The translations under genes were made by a program, and so were the position numbers. From NCBI RefSeq assembly GCF_004011095.1, contig NZ_CP028129.1, forward strand, positions 310,001-374,000: a stretch of DNA of 64,000 bases, written 5' to 3'. The number at the start of each line of letters is the position of its first letter. Position 1 is the first letter of the stretch. Below are positions 10,673-19,802 of the stretch, in pieces. The notes under the pieces are model-generated. The model was not told where the DNA came from. It saw only the letters and a list, made by a program, of their open reading frames with translations, and made no database searches. Source of the stretch: Rathayibacter rathayi (GTDB lineage: Bacteria; Actinomycetota; Actinomycetes; Actinomycetales; Microbacteriaceae).

Positions 10673-11430
10673 TGGGTCAGAAAGTTAACCCCTACGGTTT
10701 CCGTCTGGGAATCACCACCGACCATGTGTCGCGCTGGTTCTCCGACAGCACCAAGAAGGGCCAGCGGTACAGCGACTACCTCGCTGAGGACGTCAAGATC
10801 CGCCGACTCCTTGCCACGCAGCTCGACCGTGCGGGCGTGGCCCGCATCGAGATCGAGCGCACCCGTGACCGCGTCCGCGTCGACATCCACACCGCCCGTC
10901 CGGGCATCGTGATCGGTCGTCGCGGCGCCGAGGCGGAGCGCATTCGCGCCGACCTCGAGAAGCTCACGGGCAAGCAGATCCAGCTCAACATCCTCGAGGT
11001 CAAGAACCCCGAGGCTGAGGCTCAGCTGGTCGCCCAGGGTATCGCCGAGCAGCTCTCCGCCCGCGTGGCCTTCCGCCGCGCGATGCGCAAGGGCCTGCAG
11101 GGCGCACAGCGCGCCGGCGCCAAGGGCGTCCGCATCCAGGTCTCCGGCCGCCTCGGCGGCGCCGAGATGAGCCGTTCGGAGTTCTACCGCGAGGGACGCG
11201 TGCCGCTGCACACTCTCCGCGCGAACATCGACTACGGCTTCTACGAGGCAAAGACCACCTTCGGCCGCATCGGCGTGAAGGTCTGGATCTATAAGGGCGA
11301 CATCACCAACAAGGAGCTCGCCCGCGAGCAGGCGAACAGCAAGTCGTCGCGCCCCGAGCGCAGCGACCGTCCGCGCCGTGCACCCCGCCAGCAGAGCGAG
11401 GCGCCCGTCGCAGCAGGAGTTGAGGCATAA
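10672..11430 (+). CDS. rpsC: 30S ribosomal protein S3
   Basis: S3 sits at the mRNA entry channel and contributes to helicase activity. The 252 residues start [14 protein letters not shown], contain the KH motif region [14 protein letters not shown], and end in a basic then Ala/Val-rich tail (after residue 215) that is longer than in E. coli, as in many actinobacteria. Confidence 0.97.
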   Translation: MGQKVNPYGFRLGITTDHVSRWFSDSTKKGQRYSDYLAEDVKIRRLLATQLDRAGVARIEIERTRDRVRVDIHTARPGIVIGRRGAEAERIRADLEKLTGKQIQLNILEVKNPEAEAQLVAQGIAEQLSARVAFRRAMRKGLQGAQRAGAKGVRIQVSGRLGGAEMSRSEFYREGRVPLHTLRANIDYGFYEAKTTFGRIGVKVWIYKGDITNKELAREQANSKSSRPERSDRPRRAPRQQSEAPVAAGVEA

Positions 11431-11432
11431 TT

Positions 11433-11852
11433 ATGTTGATTCCGCGTCGAGTCAAGTACCGCAAGCAGCACCACCCGGGTCGTTCCGGCCAGGCCACCGG
11501 TGGCACCAAGGTGTCGTTCGGCGAGTTCGGTATTCAGGCCCTTACCCCCGCCTACGTGACCAACCGTCAGATCGAGTCCGCTCGTATCGCCATGACGCGT
11601 CACATCAAGCGCGGCGGAAAGGTGTGGATCAACATTTACCCCGACCGTCCGCTGACCAAGAAGCCTGCCGAGACCCGCATGGGTTCCGGTAAGGGCTCGC
11701 CGGAGTGGTGGGTCGCGAACGTCAAGCCGGGTCGCGTCCTCTTCGAGGTCGCCGGCGTCGACGAGCAGCTCGCTCGTGAGGCCATGACCCGTGCTATCCA
11801 CAAGCTGCCCCTCAAGGCACGCATCATCAAGCGCGAGGAGGGAGACGCGTAA
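11433..11852 (+). CDS. rplP: 50S ribosomal protein L16
   Basis: L16 organises 23S helices at the A site. The 139 residues [19 protein letters not shown]...[11 protein letters not shown]...[18 protein letters not shown] are diagnostic. The ATG is two bases after the rpsC stop, so it is probably translationally coupled; the following rpmC overlaps by one base. Confidence 0.98.
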   Translation: MLIPRRVKYRKQHHPGRSGQATGGTKVSFGEFGIQALTPAYVTNRQIESARIAMTRHIKRGGKVWINIYPDRPLTKKPAETRMGSGKGSPEWWVANVKPGRVLFEVAGVDEQLAREAMTRAIHKLPLKARIIKREEGDA

Positions 11853-12178
11853 TGGCGATCGGATCCAAGGAGCTCGCCCCCGCCGAGCTCGACACCTTCG
11901 AGGACGAGCGTCTCGTCACGGAGCTGAAAAAGGCCAAGGAGGAGCTGTTCAACCTCCGCTTCCAGTCGGCTACCGGCCAGCTGGACACCACCGGCCGCCT
12001 GCGTGCGGTCAAGCGCGACATCGCCCGCATCTACACGGTCATCCGTGAGCGTGAGCTGGGCATTCGCGCCACCCCCGCACCCGTCGAGGCCCCGGCCAAG
12101 GCGGAGAAGAAGCCTAAGACCACGAAGGCCGCCAAGGCCGAGGTCGAGGCGACCGAGCCGATCGAGGAGGCCAAGTAA
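11852..12178 (+). CDS. rpmC: 50S ribosomal protein L29, with long C-terminal tail
   Basis: L29 is a small helical protein at the tunnel exit beside L23. The core (about residues 5-78) has [21 protein letters not shown] and the family's second helix. The remaining 30 or so residues are an Ala/Lys/Pro/Glu-rich tail, making 108 residues against the usual 65-70. Such tails recur on other ribosomal proteins here. It overlaps rpsQ by one base. Confidence 0.95.
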   Translation: MAIGSKELAPAELDTFEDERLVTELKKAKEELFNLRFQSATGQLDTTGRLRAVKRDIARIYTVIRERELGIRATPAPVEAPAKAEKKPKTTKAAKAEVEATEPIEEAK

Positions 12179-12492
12179 TGGCAACTGTCAATGACACCGC
12201 CGGCCACGAGTCGGCCGCCCACGACATCAAGCAGGAGGGCGCTCGCGGTTACCGCAAGACCCGCCGCGGATACGTCACCAGCGACAAGATGGACAAGACC
12301 ATCACCGTCGAGGTGGAGGACCGGGTCAAGCACCCTCTCTACGGCAAGGTCATCCGCCGTACCTCGAAGGTCAAGGCTCACGACGAGCTGAACACCGCGG
12401 GGATCGGCGACCTCGTCGTTATCAGCGAGACCCGTCCTCTCAGCGCCTCCAAGCGCTGGCGCCTGGTCGAGATCCTCGAGAAGGCCAAGTAG
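12178..12492 (+). CDS. rpsQ: 30S ribosomal protein S17
   Basis: S17 is an early-binding 16S rRNA protein with an OB fold. The core [19 protein letters not shown]...[13 protein letters not shown] is clear. About 22 N-terminal residues precede the conserved part, giving 104 residues rather than 84-90. The ATG at 12178 overlaps the rpmC stop (TAATG), which supports the longer start. Confidence 0.95.
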   Translation: MATVNDTAGHESAAHDIKQEGARGYRKTRRGYVTSDKMDKTITVEVEDRVKHPLYGKVIRRTSKVKAHDELNTAGIGDLVVISETRPLSASKRWRLVEILEKAK

Positions 12493-12527
12493 GCCGCGGC
12501 CTACTTGAGTGAGCAGGAGAGACACAC

Positions 12528-12896
12528 ATGCTTCAGCAAGAATCCCGAGTGAAGGTCGCCGATAACACCGGCGCCAAGGAACTCCTCACGATCCGCGTCC
12601 TCGGTGGCTCCGGCCGCCGGTACGCCGGTCTCGGTGACATCATCGTCGCCACCGTCAAGGACGCGATCCCCGGTGGCAACGTGAAGAAGGGCGATGTGGT
12701 CAAGGCCGTCATCGTCCGTACCGTCAAGCAGACCCGTCGCCCCGACGGCTCGTACATCAAGTTCGACGAGAACGCGGCCGTGATCCTCAAGAACGACGGG
12801 GACCCCCGCGGTACCCGCATCTTCGGACCGGTCGGTCGCGAACTCCGCGACAAGAAGTTCATGAAGATCGTCTCGCTGGCACCGGAGGTTATCTAG
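12528..12896 (+). CDS. rplN: 50S ribosomal protein L14
   Basis: L14 lies at the subunit interface and is the binding site of the silencing factor RsfS. The 122 residues [20 protein letters not shown]...[20 protein letters not shown] match the family end to end. GCAGGAGAG precedes the ATG. Confidence 0.98.
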   Translation: MLQQESRVKVADNTGAKELLTIRVLGGSGRRYAGLGDIIVATVKDAIPGGNVKKGDVVKAVIVRTVKQTRRPDGSYIKFDENAAVILKNDGDPRGTRIFGPVGRELRDKKFMKIVSLAPEVI

Positions 12897-12898
12897 TC

Positions 12899-13258
12899 AT
12901 GGCCAAGATCAAGAAGGGTGACCTCGTTCAGGTCATCTCGGGCGCTACCCAGGCCCGCGGCGGAGACCGCGGCAAGCAGGGCAAGGTCCTCGAGGTGCTG
13001 GTCGAGCGCAACCGCGTCGTCGTCGAGGGTGTGAACTTCGTCAAGAAGCACACCCGCGTCGGCCAGTCGCAGCGCGGCTCGAAGGAGGGTGGCATCCAGA
13101 CCGTCGAGGCGTCGATCCACATCTCCAATGTCGCGCTCGTCGATCCGAAGACCAAGAAGCCGACCCGGGTCGGCCACCGCAATGTGGCCGTCACCAAGGA
13201 CGGCGTGACGAGGACCGTTCGCGTGCGTTACGCGAAGGCGTCGGGTGAGGAACTGTAA
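12899..13258 (+). CDS. rplX: 50S ribosomal protein L24
   Basis: L24 is one of two initiators of 50S assembly. The 119 residues contain the KOW motif near the N-terminus ([25 protein letters not shown]). The ATG is two bases after the rplN stop, and the stop overlaps rplE by one base, so the three are tightly coupled. Confidence 0.97.
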   Translation: MAKIKKGDLVQVISGATQARGGDRGKQGKVLEVLVERNRVVVEGVNFVKKHTRVGQSQRGSKEGGIQTVEASIHISNVALVDPKTKKPTRVGHRNVAVTKDGVTRTVRVRYAKASGEEL

Positions 13259-13842
13259 TGACTGACACCACCGCAGTGGCTGCGAAGGTTCAGCCGCGGC
13301 TCAAGGCCAAGTACCAGGCCGACATCATCCCCGCTCTCAAGGAGCAGTTCGGCTTCGGCAACGTGCACCAGGTCCCCGGCCTGGTCAAGGTTGTCGTCAA
13401 CACCGGCGTCGGCGAGGCTGCCCGTGACGGCAAGATCATCGACGGCGCCATCAAGGACCTCACCGCGATCACCGGCCAGAAGCCGCAGGTCACCAAGGCC
13501 CGCAAGTCCATCGCGCAGTTCAAGCTGCGCGAGGGCCAGGCCATCGGTGCACACGTCACCCTTCGGGGCGACCGTGCGTGGGAGTTCCTGGACCGCCTGC
13601 TCTCGGTTGCGCTGCCGCGCATCCGCGACTTCCGCGGTCTCTCGGACCGTCAGTTCGACGGCAACGGCAATTACACCTTCGGGATCACGGAGCAGTCGAT
13701 CTTCCACGAGATCGACCAGGACCGCATCGACCGCGTCCGCGGCTTCGATGTGACCGTCGTGACCACCGCCAGGACCGACGACGAGGGCCGCGCGCTGCTC
13801 AAGCAGCTGGGCTTCCCGTTCAAGTCCTCGGACAACGCGTAA
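13258..13842 (+). CDS. rplE: 50S ribosomal protein L5
   Basis: L5 binds 5S rRNA and contacts S13 across the subunit interface. The 194 residues include [36 protein letters not shown] and DFRGLS, all family hallmarks. In many actinobacteria rpsN follows; here a perfect hairpin and a new promoter follow instead. Confidence 0.98.
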   Translation: MTDTTAVAAKVQPRLKAKYQADIIPALKEQFGFGNVHQVPGLVKVVVNTGVGEAARDGKIIDGAIKDLTAITGQKPQVTKARKSIAQFKLREGQAIGAHVTLRGDRAWEFLDRLLSVALPRIRDFRGLSDRQFDGNGNYTFGITEQSIFHEIDQDRIDRVRGFDVTVVTTARTDDEGRALLKQLGFPFKSSDNA

Positions 13843-13856
13843 GCAGTAAGCCTCGG

Positions 13857-13888
13857 GGCCGGAGGACGGTATCAATCGTCCTCCGGCC
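13857..13888 (+). terminator. terminator-like hairpin after rplE
   Basis: A perfect 12-bp stem, GGCCGGAGGACG (13857-13868) with CGTCCTCCGGCC (13877-13888), closes an 8-base loop 15 bases past the rplE stop. It splits the S10-spc gene run into two transcription units. Confidence 0.8.
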
Positions 13889-13973
13889 TCGTCGTGCGTC
13901 CGCGGCCGGCTCGATCATTCCGACCGGTAGCGGCGCGCAGCGCGGAGTACCCGGACTCCGCGCAGATCGGCTC

Positions 13974-14002
13974 TCGACCGCAGCGCCTCGGCCATGTACT
14001 AT
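13974..14002 (+). promoter_or_regulatory. promoter for the rpsH-rplO unit
   Basis: TCGACC (13974-13979), 17 bases, then TACTAT (13997-14002) form a plausible vegetative promoter just downstream of the rplE terminator. The leader to rpsH would be about 115 bases. The -10 box is good and the -35 box moderate. Confidence 0.6.
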
Positions 14003-14122
14003 GGCTCGTTGGCCTGCGCTCGCGCGGCCGAATGGGCGTCGACGTCGTCGGCGCCGTCCCACACCACAGGTCGTCACTCGTGTAAAGGGTGCCGAAACCA
14101 GGCGAGAAAGGCACCATCAGCC

Positions 14123-14521
14123 ATGACCATGACTGATCCGGTCGCAGATCTGCTGACCAGAATCCGTAACGCGAACTCCGCGCACCACGACTCCGTCACC
14201 CTCCCGGGCTCGAAGCTCAAGGCGAATATCGCCGAGATCCTCAAGACCGAGGGCTACATCGCCGACTGGAAGGTCGAGGAGGCGCGCGTCGGCACGACGC
14301 TCTCCATCTCCCTCAAGTACGGCCCGAACCGCGAGCGCTCGATCGCAGGCATCAAGCGGGTCTCGAAGCCCGGACTCCGTGTCTACGCGAAGTCGGCCGA
14401 GATCCCCACCGTGCTCGGCGGCCTCGGCGTCGCCATCCTGTCCACCTCGAGCGGTCTGCTGACCGACCGCCAGGCCGAGAAGAAGGGCGTGGGTGGGGAA
14501 GTCCTCGCCTACGTGTGGTAA
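14123..14521 (+). CDS. rpsH: 30S ribosomal protein S8
   Basis: S8 binds the central domain of 16S rRNA. The 132 residues run [18 protein letters not shown]...[11 protein letters not shown]...[28 protein letters not shown]. The ATG at 14123 is chosen because it starts the family's conserved N-terminus; the frame remains open further upstream. It is the first gene of the second spc unit. Confidence 0.97.
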   Translation: MTMTDPVADLLTRIRNANSAHHDSVTLPGSKLKANIAEILKTEGYIADWKVEEARVGTTLSISLKYGPNRERSIAGIKRVSKPGLRVYAKSAEIPTVLGGLGVAILSTSSGLLTDRQAEKKGVGGEVLAYVW

Positions 14522-14526
14522 CCCCC

Positions 14527-15063
14527 ATGTCGCGTATTGGAAGACTCCCCATCGAGATCCCGGCGGGCGTCGACGTCTCCGTCGCCGGATCCGCTGTGAC
14601 CGTCAAGGGCCCCAAGGGCGAGCTGACCGTCCCGGTCGCCAGCCCCATTCAGGTCTCCGTCGAGAACGGCCAGGTGCTGGTCTCGCGTCCCGATGACGAG
14701 CGCGAGTCGCGTTCGCTCCACGGCCTCACCCGCACGCTCATCGCCAACGACATCATCGGTGTCACGCAGGGCTACTCCAAGGGCCTCGAGGTCGTCGGAA
14801 CGGGTTACCGCGTGCTGGCGAAGGGCTCGGACATCGAGTTCGCGCTCGGCTTCTCGCACCCGGTCGTCGTCACCCCGCCCGCGGGCATCTCGTTCACGGT
14901 CGAGGGCAACAACAAGCTCACCGTGCACGGCATCTCGAAGCAGGCCGTCGGTGAGGTGGCCGCCAACATTCGTAAGATCCGTAAGCCCGAGCCCTACAAG
15001 GGCAAGGGCGTGCGCTACGCCGGCGAGGTCGTTCGCCGCAAGGCCGGAAAGAGCGGTAAGTGA
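14527..15063 (+). CDS. rplF: 50S ribosomal protein L6
   Basis: L6 lies near the sarcin-ricin loop where elongation factors bind. The 178 residues start [15 protein letters not shown] and end [22 protein letters not shown]. The ATG at 14527 is five bases after the rpsH stop; an upstream in-frame GTG at 14515 overlaps rpsH and is less likely. Confidence 0.97.
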   Translation: MSRIGRLPIEIPAGVDVSVAGSAVTVKGPKGELTVPVASPIQVSVENGQVLVSRPDDERESRSLHGLTRTLIANDIIGVTQGYSKGLEVVGTGYRVLAKGSDIEFALGFSHPVVVTPPAGISFTVEGNNKLTVHGISKQAVGEVAANIRKIRKPEPYKGKGVRYAGEVVRRKAGKSGK

Positions 15064-15065
15064 TC

Positions 15066-15437
15066 ATGGGACTCGGAACCAGAGGAAAGAGTAAGTCCGC
15101 TGCGCGCGGTCGTCGTCACGATCGTCTGCGCAAGAAGGTCGTCGGATCCGCCGAGCGCCCCCGCCTCGTCGTCAACCGTTCGGCCCGCCACGTCTTCGTG
15201 CAGATCGTCGACGATGCGCAGGGCCGTACCCTCGTGTCGGCGTCGACCCTCGAGGCCGACCTGCGCGTGTTCGACGGTGACAAGACCGCCAAGGCCCGTA
15301 AGGTCGGCGAACTCGTCGCCGAGCGCGCCAAGAACGCCGGTGTCGAGGCGGTCGTCTTCGACCGCGGAGGCAACAAGTACGCCGGTCGCGTCGCCGCGAT
15401 CGCCGATGGAGCACGAGAGGCAGGGCTCAACCTGTGA
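15066..15437 (+). CDS. rplR: 50S ribosomal protein L18
   Basis: L18 mediates attachment of 5S rRNA to the large subunit. The ATG at 15066 gives 123 residues, [25 protein letters not shown] to [10 protein letters not shown]; a GTG at 15060 overlapping the rplF stop would add two residues. The stop overlaps rpsE. Confidence 0.96.
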   Translation: MGLGTRGKSKSAARGRRHDRLRKKVVGSAERPRLVVNRSARHVFVQIVDDAQGRTLVSASTLEADLRVFDGDKTAKARKVGELVAERAKNAGVEAVVFDRGGNKYAGRVAAIADGAREAGLNL

Positions 15438-16138
15438 GCGCCGCAGAGAACAAGGAACCCGAGGTCGCCGCTGTGTCGGAGGCCCCCGTCGAGACCGCTG
15501 CATCCACGCAGCCGCAGCAGGAGGCTCGTGAGCCCCGCCGCGGCGGCCGCGACCGCAATCAGGGTGGCCGCGACCGCGGTGGCCGTGACTCCGAGAAGAG
15601 CCAGTTCCTCGAGCGCGTGGTGACCATCAACCGCGTGTCGAAGGTCGTCAAGGGCGGTCGTCGCTTCAGCTTCACCGCACTCGTCGTGGTCGGAGACGGC
15701 AACGGACTGGTGGGCGTCGGCTACGGCAAGGCCCGCGAGGTCCCGACGGCCATCTCCAAGGGCGTCGAGGAGGCGAAGAAAAACTTCTTCCGCGTCCCCC
15801 GCGTCGGCTTGACGATCCCGCACCCCGTGCAGGGTGAGGCCGCGGCCGGTGTGGTGCTCCTGCGCCCCGCCGCGGCGGGTACCGGCGTTATCGCCGGTGG
15901 TCCCGTCCGTGCCGTCCTCGAGTGCGCCGGCATCCACGACGTCCTGAGCAAGTCGCTCGGCTCGTCGAACACCATCAACATCGTCCACGCGACCGTCGAG
16001 GCTCTCCAGCAGCTCGAGGAGCCGCGCGCCGTCGCCGCTCGTCGTGGTCTCGACTTCGACCAGGTCGCGCCGGCCCGTCTCGTTCGCGCCGAGGCCGACG
16101 CCCTCGCCGCCGCGTCCAACGCGAAGGCAGGTTCCTGA
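15434..16138 (+). CDS. rpsE: 30S ribosomal protein S5, with long N-terminal extension
   Basis: S5 is a decoding-fidelity protein at the mRNA entrance. The conserved body (about 55-225) contains [33 protein letters not shown] and GGPVRAVLE. Some 50 N-terminal residues are Glu/Ala/Pro- then Arg/Gly-rich, so the protein has 234 residues against about 166 in E. coli. The GTG at 15434 overlaps rplR by four bases. Confidence 0.96.
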   Translation: MSAAENKEPEVAAVSEAPVETAASTQPQQEAREPRRGGRDRNQGGRDRGGRDSEKSQFLERVVTINRVSKVVKGGRRFSFTALVVVGDGNGLVGVGYGKAREVPTAISKGVEEAKKNFFRVPRVGLTIPHPVQGEAAAGVVLLRPAAAGTGVIAGGPVRAVLECAGIHDVLSKSLGSSNTINIVHATVEALQQLEEPRAVAARRGLDFDQVAPARLVRAEADALAAASNAKAGS

Positions 16139-16320
16139 TGGCTCAGCTCAAGGTGACCCAGATCAAGTCGAAGGTCAGCGAGAAGCAGTACCAGCGCGAC
16201 ACGCTGCGCTCGCTCGGCCTCAGGAAGATCGGTCAGAGCGTGGTCCGCGAGGACAACGCCCAGAACCGCGGATACGTGAAGACCGTCGCCCACCTGGTGA
16301 AGGTCGAGGAGATTGACTAA
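16138..16320 (+). CDS. rpmD: 50S ribosomal protein L30
   Basis: The 60-residue product [20 protein letters not shown]... followed by [18 protein letters not shown] is a standard bacterial L30, a small protein of the 50S subunit. The ATG overlaps the rpsE stop (TGATG) and the TAA overlaps the rplO ATG (TAATG), so translation is coupled on both sides. Confidence 0.97.
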   Translation: MAQLKVTQIKSKVSEKQYQRDTLRSLGLRKIGQSVVREDNAQNRGYVKTVAHLVKVEEID

Positions 16321-16847
16321 TGGCTGAGACGAAGAAGGCCGCCGCCGCGGAGTCCACGACTCCGGCGCAGGCGACCACCACGAAGGGCGCGGCGGCGCCG
16401 GCGACCAAGGAGCATGTGCTCAAGGTCCACCACCTCCGCCCCGCTGCCGGAGCTAAGAAGGCCAAGACCCGCGTGGGTCGTGGCGAAGGCTCCAAGGGTA
16501 AGACCGCCGGTCGCGGCACCAAGGGCACGAAGGCCCGCTACACGGTGCGCATCGGCTTCGAGGGTGGGCAGATGCCGCTGCACATGCGCACCCCGAAGCT
16601 CCGCGGCTTCAAGAACCCGTTCCGGGTCGAGTACCAGGTCGTCAACCTGTCCGCTCTCGCGGAGCTTTACCCCCAGGGCGGTGACGTCACCATCGGTGAC
16701 CTGGTCGCCAAGGGTGCTGTCCGCAAGAACGAGAAGGTCAAAGTTCTCGGGGACGGCGACATTGCGGTTAAGCTGAACGTCGCGGTCGACAAGGTCTCCA
16801 GCTCTGCGGAGCAGAAGATCGTCGCTGCGGGCGGATCCATCAAGTAG
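16320..16847 (+). CDS. rplO: 50S ribosomal protein L15, with N-terminal extension
   Basis: L15 is a late-assembly protein connecting many 23S helices. The core (from about residue 33) has [36 protein letters not shown] in order, written here only to mark the glycine-rich rRNA-binding region. About 30 Ala/Thr/Lys-rich residues precede it (175 in total, usual about 147). A 17-bp hairpin follows. Confidence 0.96.
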   Translation: MAETKKAAAAESTTPAQATTTKGAAAPATKEHVLKVHHLRPAAGAKKAKTRVGRGEGSKGKTAGRGTKGTKARYTVRIGFEGGQMPLHMRTPKLRGFKNPFRVEYQVVNLSALAELYPQGGDVTIGDLVAKGAVRKNEKVKVLGDGDIAVKLNVAVDKVSSSAEQKIVAAGGSIK

Positions 16848-16862
16848 CACCAGCAGCTTGTC

Positions 16863-16913
16863 GGTCGAGCTTGCCACGCCGACTCCCTCTGGGAGCGCGT
16901 GGCAAGCTCGACC
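16863..16913 (+). terminator. long hairpin between rplO and secY
   Basis: A perfect 17-bp stem (16863-16879 with 16897-16913) encloses a 17-base loop that itself holds a 5-bp stem (CTCCC/GGGAG). It begins 15 bases after the rplO stop and ends 40 bases before secY. It is one of the strongest hairpins in the window and probably reduces read-through from ribosomal genes into secY-adk-map. Confidence 0.8.
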
Positions 16914-16953
16914 TGTATCCCGCACCACAGAAATGAGCAGGAGACCTTAGGTA

Positions 16954-18276
16954 GTGTTTGGCGCCGTTGCGCGGATCTTCCGCACCCCCGACCTCCGCCG
17001 CAAGATCGGCTTCACTCTCGCGATCGTGGCGATCTTCCGGCTGGGATCTTTCATCCCTGCTCCATTCGTCAGCTTCAGCGCCGTACAGGCCTGTCTCGCC
17101 GGCAACCAGGGCACCTCGGGTCTCTACGAGCTCGTGAACCTCTTCAGCGGCGGAGCCCTGCTTCAGCTGTCGATCTTCGCGCTCGGGATCATGCCGTACA
17201 TCACGGCGTCGATCATCGTGCAGCTGTTGCGCGTGGTCATCCCGCACTTCGAGACGCTGTATAAGGAGGGGCAGTCCGGTCAGGGCAAGCTCACCCAGTA
17301 CACGCGCTACCTCACCATCGCGCTCGGTGTCCTCCAGTCGACGACGCTGATCACGGTTGCCCGCTCGGGGGCGCTCTTCGGCAACTCGGGCGTCCCGGAG
17401 TGCTCGTCGCTCATCATCACCGACGAGTGGTACTCCATCCTGCTCATGGTCGTCACCATGACCGCGGGCACCGGCATCATCATGTGGATGGGCGAACTCA
17501 TCACCGAGCGCGGCATCGGCAACGGCATGTCGCTGCTGATCTTCACCTCGATCGCCGCTCAGTTCCCCACCTCGCTCTGGTCGATCGCGCAGTCGCGCGG
17601 CTTCGAGACCTTCCTCCTCGTTCTCGGCGTGGGCCTTGTGCTCGTGGTCGCCGTGGTCTTCGTCGAGCAGTCGCAGCGGCGGATCCCCGTGCAGTACGCC
17701 AAGCGGATGGTCGGCAGGCGCACCTACGGCGGCAACAACACCTACATCCCGATCAAGGTCAACATGGCAGGCGTCGTGCCTGTCATCTTCGCCTCGTCGC
17801 TGCTGTACTTGCCCGCGCTCATCGCGCAGTTCAATCAGCCCGCCGCGGGCCAGGAGGCGCCGGTCTGGGTCACCTGGATCACGAACTACCTCACCAAGGG
17901 CGACCACCCGCTCTACATGGCGCTGTACTTCCTCCTGATCGTGGGCTTCACCTACTTCTACGTCGCGATCACGTTCAACCCGGACGAGGTAGCCGACAAC
18001 ATGAAGCGCTACGGCGGCTTCATCCCCGGCATCCGCGCCGGGCGCCCGACCGCCGAGTACCTGAACTACGTGCTCACCCGGGTGACGCTGCCCGGCTCGG
18101 TCTATCTCGGCCTGATCGCGCTGGTGCCCCTCGTGGCGCTCGCGCTCGTCGGCGCCAACCAGAACTTCCCCTTCGGCGGAACGTCCATCCTGATCATCGT
18201 CGGAGTCGGCCTGGAGACGGTCAAGCAGATCGACTCTCAGCTGCAGCAGCGCCACTACGAAGGACTCCTCCGATGA
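16954..18276 (+). CDS. secY: preprotein translocase subunit SecY
   Basis: SecY is the channel of the Sec translocon in the cytoplasmic membrane. The 440 residues show ten hydrophobic segments, starting RKIGFTLAIVAIFRLGSFIP, then the plug region and the cytosolic loop QRRIPVQYAKRMVGR that contacts SecA and ribosomes. The GTG at 16954 has AGCAGGAGA upstream. The stop overlaps adk (ATGA). Confidence 0.98.
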   Translation: MFGAVARIFRTPDLRRKIGFTLAIVAIFRLGSFIPAPFVSFSAVQACLAGNQGTSGLYELVNLFSGGALLQLSIFALGIMPYITASIIVQLLRVVIPHFETLYKEGQSGQGKLTQYTRYLTIALGVLQSTTLITVARSGALFGNSGVPECSSLIITDEWYSILLMVVTMTAGTGIIMWMGELITERGIGNGMSLLIFTSIAAQFPTSLWSIAQSRGFETFLLVLGVGLVLVVAVVFVEQSQRRIPVQYAKRMVGRRTYGGNNTYIPIKVNMAGVVPVIFASSLLYLPALIAQFNQPAAGQEAPVWVTWITNYLTKGDHPLYMALYFLLIVGFTYFYVAITFNPDEVADNMKRYGGFIPGIRAGRPTAEYLNYVLTRVTLPGSVYLGLIALVPLVALALVGANQNFPFGGTSILIIVGVGLETVKQIDSQLQQRHYEGLLR

Positions 18277-18890
18277 CGTCGCACCCGATCGGCTTCCGTC
18301 TCCTGCTGATCGGCCCGCCCGGTGCAGGCAAGGGGACCCAGGCCGCTCGGCTGAGCGAGATCCTCCAGGTGCCGGCGATCTCCACCGGGGACATCTTCCG
18401 CGCCAACGTCGCAAACGAGACCGAGCTCGGGCTCCAGGCGAAGACCTACCTCGACGCCGGCCGCTATGTGCCGGACGAGCTCACCAACGCGATTGTCCAC
18501 GACCGTCTGCAGGAGGCGGACGCGTCGACGGGCTTCCTGCTCGACGGCTACCCGCGCACTACGGAGCAGGTCGACGAGCTTGACCGGATCCTCGCCGCTG
18601 ACGACAACCGCCTCGACGCCGTCGTGCAGTTGACGGCCGATCCCGACGAGGTCGTGGGGCGCCTGCTCAAGCGCTCGCTCGAGCAGGGGCGCAGCGACGA
18701 CACCGAGGACGTCATCCGTCGCCGTCTCGCGCTCTACGAGGAGCAGACTGCACCGCTGATCGATGTCTACGCTGCCCGCGGGCTCGTCGTGGTGGTCGAC
18801 GGTCTCGGGCCGGTCGACGAGGTGACCGAGCGGATCGTCGTCGCGCTCGAGGGCCACCGGGTGAGCCGTCTCGATTCCCCGGCCGCCTGA
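18273..18890 (+). CDS. adk: adenylate kinase
   Basis: Adenylate kinase interconverts ATP + AMP and 2 ADP. The 205 residues show the P-loop GPPGAGKGTQA (about 15-25), STGDIFRA for AMP binding, LLDGYPRTTEQ, and the short-lid form RSDDTEDVIRRRL without zinc cysteines. The ATG at 18273 overlaps the secY stop, standard for this operon. The frame is open far upstream inside secY, but that part is not Adk-like. Confidence 0.97.
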   Translation: MTSHPIGFRLLLIGPPGAGKGTQAARLSEILQVPAISTGDIFRANVANETELGLQAKTYLDAGRYVPDELTNAIVHDRLQEADASTGFLLDGYPRTTEQVDELDRILAADDNRLDAVVQLTADPDEVVGRLLKRSLEQGRSDDTEDVIRRRLALYEEQTAPLIDVYAARGLVVVVDGLGPVDEVTERIVVALEGHRVSRLDSPAA

Positions 18891-18893
18891 GCC

Positions 18894-19739
18894 GTGGCCC
18901 TGCGCTCCTCCCTCTACAAAACGCCCGCGCAACTGCGGGCGATGCTCGCGCCGGGGCTGGCGACCGCCGCCTCACTCGATGCTGTGCGCGCCGCGATCCG
19001 CCCGGGCATCACGACGCTCGAGCTCGATGCGATCGCGGAGGCCGCGATCATCGAGTGCGGGGGCCACTCGAACTTCCAGCTCGTCCCCGGCTATCGGCAC
19101 ACGATCTGCGCCTCGGTGAACGACGAGGTGGTCCACGGCATACCCGGTGGCCGCGTGCTCGAGCCGGGCGACCTGGTCTCCATCGACAGCGGCGCCGAGA
19201 TCGACGGCTGGAACGGGGACTCCGCGATGACGCTCGTCCTGCCCGATCCCTTGCGTCCCGAGGAGGTCGCGGCGCGCACGGAACTCTCGCGGGTGACCGA
19301 GGGATCGCTCTGGCGGGGGATCGCCGTCCTCGCCACGGCCCGTCACCTCAACGAGGTCGGCGCGGCGATCGAGCAGTACATCGAGGACGAGGCCGAGCGC
19401 TCGGGCCGCGTCTACGGCATCCTCACCGACTACATCGGCCACGGCATCGGCCGCACGATGCACGAGGCGCCGCCGGTGTTCAACTACCGGGTGCGCCAGC
19501 GCGGACCGGAGGTGAAGCCGGGCCTCGTCGTCGCGATCGAGCCGATGGTGACCGCCGGCAGCGCAGAGACCGTCGTCCGGGAGGACGAATGGACCGTCGC
19601 GACGGAGGACGGAAGTACGGCCGCGCACTGGGAGCACTCGGTCGCGGTGCACGGAGACGGGATCTGGGTCACCACGCTCGCCGACGGCGGTGCGGCGGGG
19701 CTGGCTCCCTACGGGATTGTGCCGACGCCCTTCGCCTAG
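18894..19739 (+). CDS. map: type I methionine aminopeptidase
   Basis: The enzyme removes N-terminal methionine from nascent proteins using two metal ions. The 281 residues contain the metal ligands in SIDSGAEIDGWNGDSA, GHGIGRTMHEAP, AIEPMV and a late WEHSVAV. The GTG is three bases after adk. In related genomes infA commonly follows nearby; here the next infA is about 23 kb away. Confidence 0.95.
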   Translation: MALRSSLYKTPAQLRAMLAPGLATAASLDAVRAAIRPGITTLELDAIAEAAIIECGGHSNFQLVPGYRHTICASVNDEVVHGIPGGRVLEPGDLVSIDSGAEIDGWNGDSAMTLVLPDPLRPEEVAARTELSRVTEGSLWRGIAVLATARHLNEVGAAIEQYIEDEAERSGRVYGILTDYIGHGIGRTMHEAPPVFNYRVRQRGPEVKPGLVVAIEPMVTAGSAETVVREDEWTVATEDGSTAAHWEHSVAVHGDGIWVTTLADGGAAGLAPYGIVPTPFA

Positions 19740-19751
19740 TGCGACCAGGAG

Positions 19752-19766
19752 CGGGAGTTCCTCCCG
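19752..19766 (+). terminator. short hairpin after map
   Basis: CGGGAG TTC CTCCCG (19752-19766) begins 12 bases past the map stop, in the gap between map and the convergent PRD regulator gene. Confidence 0.5.
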
Positions 19767-19802
19767 TCCGGCGCCTCCCTCCACACGGAGGAATGGAGTC
19801 GG

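Noticed and set aside
17400..18272. Extension of adk into secY
   Set aside because: The residues are His/Arg/Pro-rich out-of-frame secY. Adk begins at 18273 with its normal N-terminus.
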